A stretch of 64,000 nucleotides of DNA from UBA6107 sp964533735 (GTDB lineage Bacteria > Chloroflexota > Anaerolineae > Anaerolineales > Anaerolineaceae): assembly GCA_964533735.1 (NCBI GenBank), contig CAZHMD010000005.1, positions 99,015 through 163,014 of the forward strand, written 5' to 3'. How positions within the stretch are numbered: position 1 is the first letter of the stretch; each line of letters opens with the position of its first letter. This document shows, piece after piece, positions 44,061 through 50,821 of this stretch. The position numbers and the translations under genes are program-made. Below the pieces are notes generated by a model. It saw nothing but the letters and a program-made list of their open reading frames with translations, made no database searches and had not been told where the DNA came from.

Positions 44061-44572
44061 ATCATCTCTTCTATAATTAAAATATTACCTACTATTTGCA
44101 TAACCTTTTTCCTCTCGCGAATGAGAAGGACTAACATATAACTTATCCCTAACAAAGTTGTTCCCAGTCCTACTCCCATAAACAACAAACGATATTTAGC
44201 CAGGAAGGTAGCTGCCGCTGTCAATCCCAGAATTGGTAGAACGTCGGTTACATGGTGTACGCAGCAAGCAACCATAGCAATGGTTGATGTTGACCCGCTC
44301 GCTCCAAGGCTTGTTCCACTAAACCCTTTACGGTCTATGGGTAGAAACATTTTAAACTTTAAAATGGTATAAAGAGCTACCTGTATGCCGAATCCCAGAA
44401 TAATGGGGATGACAATCCACCTGTCCTGCCAGAAGAACTCAACTGCATGATCAAAACTCTCTGTCCAGGAAACAATACCAAAATAAATAGCGGTAAGAAA
44501 AAAAGCGCCAAGTATGCCAGCCCCCAGCGGGATAAGTACTCTTTTTCTTTTGGTTATCACTGATCTACTCAT
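44057..44572 (-). CDS. Membrane protein with CC-HH motif
   Basis: 171 aa from ATG 44572 (AGG upstream; an in-frame TTG at 44602 is less likely). Four TM segments. The conserved-looking segment STIAMVACCVHHVTDVLPIL has paired Cys and His, typical for heavy-metal membrane proteins such as MerT-like and related families, but I cannot assign it. First gene of the five-gene minus operon (this, lipoprotein, DUF2933, DUF1573, L,D-transpeptidase). Confidence 0.7.
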   Translation of the reverse strand: MSRSVITKRKRVLIPLGAGILGAFFLTAIYFGIVSWTESFDHAVEFFWQDRWIVIPIILGFGIQVALYTILKFKMFLPIDRKGFSGTSLGASGSTSTIAMVACCVHHVTDVLPILGLTAAATFLAKYRLLFMGVGLGTTLLGISYMLVLLIRERKKVMQIVGNILIIEEMI

Positions 44573-44754
44573 TTCATACCTAAGGGTAAGATGCTCGAAC
44601 AACTTGAATAATACGAATATTGGCAGGTTTTGTCATGCGCTGAGACGCGTGATTTCAAATAAGCAATATCCCCTATGTCGTTATGGGTAATATTGCACTG
44701 TCCCAATTTGTGCAGCCAATGTATAGTAGAGTCATTCTTCTTCTCCTGTATGGA

Positions 44755-44797
44755 GTAAAGCGCCGTTCATACTCATAGGTAATGAGCGGCGCTTTAC
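44755..44797. repeat. Long inverted repeat in the divergent promoter region
   Basis: 16-nt arms (44755-44770 and 44782-44797) with 15 of 16 positions matching and an 11-nt loop. In RNA the mismatch becomes a G-U pair, giving a 16-bp stem. It lies between the divergent operons starting at 44572 (-) and 44827 (+). No T-run follows on either strand, so it is not a standard terminator. It may be an operator for a metal regulator or a 5' leader structure; a TATAGT at 44722-44727 could be the -10. Confidence 0.65.
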
Positions 44798-44826
44798 AAA
44801 AATCAATAAATCTTAAGGACCCACTA

Positions 44827-45123
44827 ATGAAAGATCCCTGCCAAATTACCCCTGTTCAAAAATCGATATCCGAAGAAGAAAAACTAACAACCCAGGTAAC
44901 CTACCTGGCAATATCCGGATTAAACTGCCCGAATTGTGCATTGCGAGTTAAAAATGCTTTATTGAATAAATTTGGGGTGATCGATGCTCTCATCGATCAT
45001 GCTGATGGCTTGGGCGAGGTTATTTTTAATCCAGATATTATTCACCGCTCTGATTTGGTTAACATCGTTTCTAACGCAGGAAACGACGGCACACACAGTT
45101 ACAGCGCCATAATCATTGAATGA
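44827..45123 (+). CDS. HMA-domain metal-binding protein
   Basis: 98 aa from ATG 44827, with AAGGA at 44815-44819 (an ATG 15 codons upstream sits inside the inverted repeat). One heavy-metal-associated domain (about 30-95) has the metal site in ISGLNCPNCALRV, with two Cys. It lacks a P-type ATPase domain, so it resembles a soluble copper chaperone (CopZ-like). It lies 37 nt upstream of an L,D-transpeptidase gene. Confidence 0.85.
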   Translation: MKDPCQITPVQKSISEEEKLTTQVTYLAISGLNCPNCALRVKNALLNKFGVIDALIDHADGLGEVIFNPDIIHRSDLVNIVSNAGNDGTHSYSAIIIE

Positions 45124-45160
45124 TCTTAAAGTTGTTGATTGACCTGATTAAATATTCCCG

Positions 45161-46336
45161 ATGAAAAAAACATTCCGCTTCTTTATTTGGATCTACATTC
45201 TTCTACTTTTAATTGCGGTTTCAATTTACTACGTTACACCTGTAGCAGCAGACGATTCGTCCAATGAGGAAAACGCGAATTATCCCATATGTTCACCCGA
45301 TAGTTTGGGCACACTTATTGGCACAGATTGCAATCTAGTCGGTCCGGCAAAACGCCTGAGTGATCTCGCGCAAATTGGGATTACATTTCCAGCAGTTCCA
45401 TTACCAATTACTACTCCTCCTTATGAATTGAACAACATACCGTTTTCTTATGCTAAAGTATCTAATGAAGAAGTCCCCCTATTCGCCACCCTTGAAGATG
45501 CAGTCGCGGATCACCCAACTAACACACTGGGGATTAGCCGAATTAAATATGTATCCCTTCTTCAAAAAGCGACTACAGAAAAGGGAGTTTTTTACCAAAC
45601 TTCAACCTCGGAGTGGATTAGTGCGGATTTGGTTACTAAAGTGGGCATACAATCTTTTCAGGGGTTTTTATTTAAGAAGAATCCGCCCATACCATTTGGG
45701 TGGATCCTGTCAGAAACAAATTCCAGAAAAGGTCCAAGTTATACTTTTACAGAAACAGGCAAATTTTATACGCGTCTAAATATCATCCGTATATATGATT
45801 CAAAAATAGAAAATGAAAATGAATGGGTAATGGTCGGCCCGGATGAGTGGATAGACCACAAATATGTCGCCCGGGTTACTCCAAACTATGAAAAACCCGC
45901 TGGCGTTGAATCAGATCGCTGGATTGAAGTCAATCTATATGAGCAAGTCCTCCTCGTATATGAAAAAGATCGCATTGTTTTCGCGACATTAATCTCGAGT
46001 GGTGTCGATCCGTTTTTTACACAACCTGGTGTTTTCAAGATTTATAAAAGATTGGTCAATCAATATATGCAGGGGGCTTTTGAAGCAGACCGGTCGGATT
46101 ATTACTATCTTGAAGACGTCCCCTTTATTCAATACTATGATCAAGCCAGGGCTTTGCACGGGGCTTACTGGAATACCCTTTTTGGATACCAACGATCACA
46201 TGGTTGCGTGAACCTGTCAGTTGCTGACGCTCATTGGGTTTTCGATTGGGCAAAAGATGGCGATTTCGTTTACGTGTGGGACCCATCTGGAAAAACCCCA
46301 ACAGATCCTTCGTTCTACGGCCCTGGCGGGGCTTAA
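45161..46336 (+). CDS. L,D-transpeptidase with signal peptide
   Basis: 391 aa. Sec signal peptide (residues 1-30). The central region (60-240) resembles SH3-like repeats (AKVSNEEVPLF and ILSETNSRKGPSYTF). The C-terminal YkuD domain (about 245-360) has the catalytic His in ALHGAYWNTLF and Cys in RSHGCVNLSVAD. Together with the paralogues at 1357 and 41570 this is the third such enzyme. The HMA gene upstream is close enough for cotranscription. Confidence 0.88.
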   Translation: MKKTFRFFIWIYILLLLIAVSIYYVTPVAADDSSNEENANYPICSPDSLGTLIGTDCNLVGPAKRLSDLAQIGITFPAVPLPITTPPYELNNIPFSYAKVSNEEVPLFATLEDAVADHPTNTLGISRIKYVSLLQKATTEKGVFYQTSTSEWISADLVTKVGIQSFQGFLFKKNPPIPFGWILSETNSRKGPSYTFTETGKFYTRLNIIRIYDSKIENENEWVMVGPDEWIDHKYVARVTPNYEKPAGVESDRWIEVNLYEQVLLVYEKDRIVFATLISSGVDPFFTQPGVFKIYKRLVNQYMQGAFEADRSDYYYLEDVPFIQYYDQARALHGAYWNTLFGYQRSHGCVNLSVADAHWVFDWAKDGDFVYVWDPSGKTPTDPSFYGPGGA

Positions 46337-46585
46337 CCAATTATTTATTTTCACCACTTTTAAAATCGTGACTTTTTTGAATAAGGACCCTGATAATCAG
46401 AGATTTAATCCTCATCCCTGTTCAAAGTTCAATATACCTTCTTATCATTTCTCAAATTATCCAAGGTAATTTATTCCGACTGATTAATTCATTTTCCTTA
46501 ATAGATGTCTATCATCGAGCAAATTGAAATAACATGATTCAAAGGAGATATGATTTTTAGATGAATATTCTTTTGAGTGAGCATT
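46337..46585. other. Non-coding spacer before the 46586 operator
   Basis: About 250 nt without a supported gene, AT-rich. No terminator with a clear T-run was seen for the L,D-transpeptidase gene. The right end leads into the four-repeat operator at 46586-46624. Confidence 0.4.
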
Positions 46586-46624
46586 CTTTACAAAAGCTTT
46601 AGAAATGCTTCACGTATACTTTAT
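46586..46624 (+). promoter_or_regulatory. Four 11-bp-phased CTTTAC repeats (PhoB-type operator)
   Basis: Hexamers CTTTAC (46586), CTTTAG (46597), CTTCAC (46608) and CTTTAT (46619), each 11 bp after the last. The promoter -10 candidate (GATAAA, 46633-46638) lies just downstream, so the array occupies the -35 region, as for activators of the PhoB/OmpR family. It precedes the Met-rich membrane protein gene at 46687. The same array recurs at 49416. Confidence 0.7.
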
Positions 46625-46686
46625 CATCAGCGGATAAACTTGAAACATAAGTAAAGAAATCCATATTCTTATAGGAGAAAATTTAA

Positions 46687-47457
46687 ATGAATAAAACTTT
46701 AACAATTACTTTAGTGGTTATCGGTGGAATAATATTGAGCGCTCTGATTTTTTGTGCCGGAATGTTTTTGGGCAGATCTACTTTGGGATCAGCCGGGTTT
46801 AATTCGGTAGGGATGATGGGGCGAGGTTATGCTAATCAAGGATATTCAATGATGGGCAATGGTAATAACATGATGGGTGGCATTGCCACTAAAAACGTCA
46901 AACCTTTATCCATTGACCAGGCTTCACAAGCTGTGGAGGGTTACCTTAAAGGGTTGAATAACTCTGATCTTGCTCTCAAAGAAATCATGATCTTTGATAA
47001 TAATGCCTATGCCCGCATCACTGAGAAAAGTACCGGCATAGGTGCGATGGAGCTCTTGGTCGACCCTTCGACTCTTTCCGTCTATCCTGAATTCGGCCCA
47101 AATATGATGTGGAATCTTAAATATAATCACGTGAATGGAAGTGGCGGGATGATGGGTGGAGTTGGAGGAATGATGGGTGGAGTGGGTGGCATGATGAGTG
47201 GCCTAGGCGCCAACCCCGGTACAGTTTCTGCAACAATGACTGTTACCTCCGAACAAGCTCTTAAGATTGCCCAAGATTATTTGGATCAAAAATATCCTGG
47301 TTATAAGACTGCTACAGATGCAGACCCCTTCTATGGCTATTACACAATCGATATAACGAAGGATGGTAATGTAACAGGCATGCTTAGTGTCAATGGTTTT
47401 AGCGGGCAAGTATTTCTACATACTTGGCATGGAACTTTCATTGAAATGTTTGAATAG
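46687..47457 (+). CDS. Met-rich membrane-anchored protein
   Basis: 256 aa. One N-terminal TM helix (about 5-27). Met/Gly-rich clusters follow: GMMGRGYANQGYSMMGNGNN and later three copies of a GMMGGVG-like unit (nt 47146-47199). Two small alpha/beta units (about 75-145 and 178-256), the second with TSEQALKIAQDYLDQKYPGY, are PepSY-like. Repeated Met motifs outside the membrane are typical copper(I) ligands. The preceding operator with four repeats suggests control by the adjacent two-component system. A terminator follows at 47483. Confidence 0.75.
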   Translation: MNKTLTITLVVIGGIILSALIFCAGMFLGRSTLGSAGFNSVGMMGRGYANQGYSMMGNGNNMMGGIATKNVKPLSIDQASQAVEGYLKGLNNSDLALKEIMIFDNNAYARITEKSTGIGAMELLVDPSTLSVYPEFGPNMMWNLKYNHVNGSGGMMGGVGGMMGGVGGMMSGLGANPGTVSATMTVTSEQALKIAQDYLDQKYPGYKTATDADPFYGYYTIDITKDGNVTGMLSVNGFSGQVFLHTWHGTFIEMFE

Positions 47458-47482
47458 AAGTAAGTGAACATATTCCTAAGCT

Positions 47483-47511
47483 GGGACCGGTTGTAACGCT
47501 GGTCCCTTTTT
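47483..47511 (+). terminator. Rho-independent terminator
   Basis: A 6-bp GGGACC/GGTCCC core (47483-47488 and 47501-47506) extended by two pairs, followed by TTTTT. It separates the Met-rich gene from the response regulator gene. Confidence 0.8.
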
Positions 47512-47565
47512 GTATGTAAAATAAAACTATAACCAAAATGAAATTTGTTTTAAGACGGAGTTCGT

Positions 47566-48249
47566 ATGGTTAATGCAAGAATACTTTTGATCGATGATGA
47601 ACCCTCAATCCATAATGTCGTAACTGCTTATTTAAAATCAGAAGGATATGAATTCTTATCAGCTATGGATGGTATTAATGGTTTAAGTGCTGTCAGAACA
47701 TTCAAACCGGACGTAATCATTCTGGATGTTATGTTGCCAGGTATGGATGGAATCGAGCTGCTAGCCAACTTGCGGCGGGAATCGAATGTGTACGTGATCC
47801 TGCTTACTGCACGCTCCGAAGAAACCGATAAAGTAATTGGCCTTTCAGTCGGGGCTGATGACTATCTGACTAAACCGTTCAGCCCTCGTGAATTAATTGC
47901 CAGAATAAAGGCAGCCTTGCGGCGAATTCAAAGTATGAATAATCCCTCAGAGATTTCGCCAATTTTGGCTTTTTCGAACATCCGAATAGATCCTTCTGAA
48001 CGACGAGTATGGGTAAGCGAACAATTGATCGAGCTCACTGCAGTAGAGTTTGATCTATTAGTTGCTCTTGCTCAGCATCATGGTATGGTTTTAAGCCGGG
48101 AGCAACTCCTGGAAAAAGCATGGGGGTATGATTATTTTGGCGATACACGCGTTGTTGACGTTCACATCGGTCATATTCGTCAGAAACTGGGCGAGGATCG
48201 CTTTATAGAGACAATTCGTGGTGTTGGCTATCGTTTCGAGGACAAATAG
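47566..48249 (+). CDS. OmpR/PhoB-family response regulator (metal-type)
   Basis: 227 aa. Receiver domain with the phosphoacceptor Asp in ILDVMLPGMDG and Lys in YLTKPFSPRE; C-terminal winged HTH ending in ETIRGVGYRFE. It is followed 8 nt later by its sensor kinase. The four-repeat arrays at 46586 and 49416, on both sides of this pair, are the obvious candidate binding sites, because proteins of this family bind 11-bp-phased direct repeats. Confidence 0.93.
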   Translation: MVNARILLIDDEPSIHNVVTAYLKSEGYEFLSAMDGINGLSAVRTFKPDVIILDVMLPGMDGIELLANLRRESNVYVILLTARSEETDKVIGLSVGADDYLTKPFSPRELIARIKAALRRIQSMNNPSEISPILAFSNIRIDPSERRVWVSEQLIELTAVEFDLLVALAQHHGMVLSREQLLEKAWGYDYFGDTRVVDVHIGHIRQKLGEDRFIETIRGVGYRFEDK

Positions 48250-48257
48250 GTGATTTT

Positions 48258-49412
48258 ATGGTAAGTTTTATTCGCACCCACTTGGCTTGGAAAGTATTCT
48301 TATCCTACGTGATCGTTGTTGTAATTGGAGTTGTTGTCCTTTCAACCGCCACCGGTTTAACGATACCGACAGCATTTAACAGACATATGGCAGGGATGAG
48401 CACGATGATGAATGGCAGTTCTATGTTGGGCACAACCCAATCAATAGAAATGGAATTATTCTTGAATTACAAAGCAGCGGTTACGGAGGCATTAACACTT
48501 TCAGCATTTGCTGCATTAATCGCTGCGGTGATTGCCAGTTTCTTAATTAGTAGACAAGTGGTCGGGCCGATTCAACGCCTGATGAAAATAAGCCGGCAGA
48601 TTGCAGAAGGAGATTACGAGGAACGCCTAAAAATCTCAGGTAATGTACAATCCAACCAATTGGACGAGTTAGATCAACTTGCACTTTCCTTCAATCAAAT
48701 GGCAGATAAACTTGAAAAAACAGAAAGCATGCGCCGCCAATTGATTGGTGATGTAACGCACGAATTGCGGACTCCGCTTTCAGCTATCAAGGGTTATATG
48801 GAAGGGTTGATGGATGGTGTCCTTTCGGCAACACCTGAAACATACAACCAAGTTCATTCTGAAGCAGACCGATTGCAGAGGTTGGTTAATGACCTTCAAG
48901 AACTTAGTCGTGTAGAAGCAGGTGCTTATCAACTTCACCTTGAACCGGTGTCTCCTTTAGTATTCATTGCCACGGTAGTAAAACATCTCAATCGACAATT
49001 TGAAGAAAAAGGGGTACGTCTGGAAAAGGGAATGGATGGGGGTATCCAAAATGTGATTGCGGACCAAGATCGTGTTATTCAAGTACTTACGAACTTGGTC
49101 GGTAACGCATTGCAATATACTCCCACAGGAGGAAGAGTGGTCATAACTGCATCCAATTTACAAGACCAAGTTGTAATCTCTGTAACCGATACGGGTATCG
49201 GTATCTCACCTGATCACTTACCACTAATTTTCAATCGCTTTTACCGCACTGATAAATCTAGGACTCGAGTGAGTGGGGGAAGTGGGATTGGGTTAACGAT
49301 AGCTCAAGCTATTGTCAAAGCCCATCAAGGTCGTATCTGGGTTGAAAGCGCAGGTGAAGGAAAAGGTACCTCAATTCACTTTACTTTACCTATTGATGCA
49401 CAAAAAAACTAA
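48258..49412 (+). CDS. Sensor histidine kinase with Met-rich outer loop
   Basis: 384 aa. TM1 (about 13-33), a short extracytoplasmic loop (about 34-72), TM2 (about 75-95), HAMP, HisKA with His in DVTHELRTPLS (residue 168), and HATPase_c with FNRFYRTDKSR and GIGLTIAQAIV. The loop contains HMAGMSTMMNGSSMLG, unusually rich in Met and suited to bind copper(I) or silver. This is a much smaller sensor domain than that of CusS, so the mode of sensing may differ. The Met-rich proteins at 46687 and 49531 are its likely targets. Confidence 0.9.
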   Translation: MVSFIRTHLAWKVFLSYVIVVVIGVVVLSTATGLTIPTAFNRHMAGMSTMMNGSSMLGTTQSIEMELFLNYKAAVTEALTLSAFAALIAAVIASFLISRQVVGPIQRLMKISRQIAEGDYEERLKISGNVQSNQLDELDQLALSFNQMADKLEKTESMRRQLIGDVTHELRTPLSAIKGYMEGLMDGVLSATPETYNQVHSEADRLQRLVNDLQELSRVEAGAYQLHLEPVSPLVFIATVVKHLNRQFEEKGVRLEKGMDGGIQNVIADQDRVIQVLTNLVGNALQYTPTGGRVVITASNLQDQVVISVTDTGIGISPDHLPLIFNRFYRTDKSRTRVSGGSGIGLTIAQAIVKAHQGRIWVESAGEGKGTSIHFTLPIDAQKN

Positions 49413-49415
49413 AAA

Positions 49416-49454
49416 CTTTACTAAAGCTTTACACTTTCTTCAAAATATCTTTAC
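49416..49454 (+). promoter_or_regulatory. Second four-repeat operator (11-bp phased)
   Basis: CTTTAC (49416), CTTTAC (49427), CTTCAA (49438) and CTTTAC (49449), each 11 bp apart. The third repeat is CTTCA-type in both arrays. A TATGAT -10 (49465-49470) begins 10 nt after the last repeat. It lies between the kinase stop and the SHOCT gene at 49531. The match with 46586-46624 is strong. Confidence 0.75.
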
Positions 49455-49530
49455 CTTCCCTTGTTATGATGATCATGAAAGAAAAAACTTGAAGTTAGTG
49501 GATGAAAATCCAGAAAAGGAAGAGTTTACT

Positions 49531-49782
49531 ATGATGGGCAATTTATATGGTGGGATGGGTTGGATCGGAATGCTTCTGGGTGCAATCATATCAATCGGCA
49601 TTTTGGTCGGATTGGTATTACTGGTTGTGTGGGCAGTTCGAAAAACGAGTGGAAATAACAATCTGCCAGCCTCTCAGAATTTAGCTGGGCAGTCAGCCAA
49701 GGAAATTGCACAAGCGCGCTACGCCAAAGGCGAGATCACACGTGACGAGTATCAGAATATTCTTACTGATCTTGGAAAATAA
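49531..49782 (+). CDS. SHOCT-domain small membrane protein
   Basis: 83 aa from ATG 49531 (AAGGAAGAG upstream). It begins MMGNLYGGMGWIGMLLG, then one TM helix, a linker, and a C-terminal SHOCT-like helical unit (AKEIAQARYAKGEITRDEYQ). The Met-rich outer end matches that of the neighbours. It is transcribed from the four-repeat operator at 49416 and continues into 49795-50004. Confidence 0.8.
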   Translation: MMGNLYGGMGWIGMLLGAIISIGILVGLVLLVVWAVRKTSGNNNLPASQNLAGQSAKEIAQARYAKGEITRDEYQNILTDLGK

Positions 49783-49794
49783 GGAAGGTATCAA

Positions 49795-50004
49795 ATGATG
49801 GGATTTGGAATGGTTGGTGGAATGATACTATTCTGGGCAATTTTAATTGTTCTGGCAGTTTTCTTAGTGCATGGACTTTTCCGAACTAACCGGTCAAGTG
49901 TCCCGAGTGAACTATTATCCGCCAGACATATTCTAGAGCAGCGATATGCCAGAGGTGAGATCAATCAGGAACAATATTTATTGATGATCAATGATATAAA
50001 GTAA
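49795..50004 (+). CDS. SHOCT-domain small membrane protein 2
   Basis: 69 aa. N-terminus MMGFGMVGGM, one TM helix (about 8-28), then a SHOCT unit (ARHILEQRYARGEINQEQYL). A sister of 49531-49782, 12 nt downstream and in the same operon. A terminator follows at 50022. Confidence 0.8.
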   Translation: MMGFGMVGGMILFWAILIVLAVFLVHGLFRTNRSSVPSELLSARHILEQRYARGEINQEQYLLMINDIK

Positions 50005-50021
50005 GCAATATTTACAGGTAA

Positions 50022-50052
50022 AAAGCAGTCCATAAATGTTATGGGCTGCTTT
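50022..50052 (+). terminator. Rho-independent terminator
   Basis: A 13-bp stem with one G-U pair (50022-50034 and 50040-50052), ending in the T-rich TTTAATTT. It closes the Met-rich operon. Confidence 0.8.
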
Positions 50053-50108
50053 AATTTATCGGTAACTCATCTTCCTTGGACTTATGACCTGGAGAAGGCA
50101 AGTATCTA

Positions 50109-50786
50109 TCAATCTTTTTGTAGACTACCGGTAACAATTATTCGCTGGTTATCGACAAGATAAGGATAGCAGGAGATCAAAGTAACACTTTCGTATGGTG
50201 TTGGGTCCATTACACTAACTTGATCAGGTTCTACTAGCTTCCAGCCATCGATAATATATGTGTAGGAACGCCTAGCAGTGAATATGATGATCTCGTCGCC
50301 GGGTTTTAATTGGTCCAGGTAGCGAAAAACTTCCCCGAATGTATCGTTGTGTCCTGAAAGAACCATGTTACCGACTTCGCCGGGGTTGGCTGTCCCCAAA
50401 TGTTGGCCAACGCCCTTCTTTAGTTGTTCTGGCCCATCCCCTTGAATAATTGGTGCATCGATACTAAGTGCAGGAATTTGTATTCGGGTCCCATTTTGTG
50501 GTGCAGGGGTTTGAATTGGGATAACTATTTTCGTTTGTTTGTATGGTTGAATATGAAGGGGTAAGTTATTATATTTTGACTGAAAATTGAACTCTGTCAC
50601 TGGCGGGACATTGCCACCCGGCAAGATGAGTGCCTGGATAAGCGCAGTCGGTGTTAGTGTGGGCAGATTCCAGGAATCTTTTGATAAAGTATTTAAATTG
50701 AAGAGTGTAATGCCCGCGTATCCAACAATTCCTAAAATTGCTATGATTATTAACCCTTCAAGAAAACGCAAGAACTGATTGAACAA
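50109..50786 (-). CDS. Sortase family protein (class D/E-like)
   Basis: 225 aa. One N-terminal TM helix, then a Pro/Thr linker, then a sortase fold: IPALSIDAPIIQGDG, the catalytic His in LSGHNDTFGEVF, catalytic Cys in TLISCYPYLVDNQRI with the Arg in the last part. In Chloroflexota such enzymes anchor surface proteins to a lipid or glycan partner; the class assignment is uncertain. It is downstream (minus strand) of the glycosyltransferase gene, with 35 nt between them. Confidence 0.88.
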   Translation of the reverse strand: MFNQFLRFLEGLIIIAILGIVGYAGITLFNLNTLSKDSWNLPTLTPTALIQALILPGGNVPPVTEFNFQSKYNNLPLHIQPYKQTKIVIPIQTPAPQNGTRIQIPALSIDAPIIQGDGPEQLKKGVGQHLGTANPGEVGNMVLSGHNDTFGEVFRYLDQLKPGDEIIIFTARRSYTYIIDGWKLVEPDQVSVMDPTPYESVTLISCYPYLVDNQRIIVTGSLQKD

Positions 50787-50821
50787 TGTAGATCCCTTCT
50801 AATTGGCTGTGCGAAGGAAAA

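Noticed and set aside
44755..44797. Rho-independent terminator
   Set aside because: The stem is strong but no T-run follows on either strand and the position is a divergent promoter.
47146..47199. Tandem DNA repeat (minisatellite)
   Set aside because: The GGNATGATGGGTGGAGT repeats encode the Met/Gly clusters of the 46687 protein; they are explained by protein sequence.
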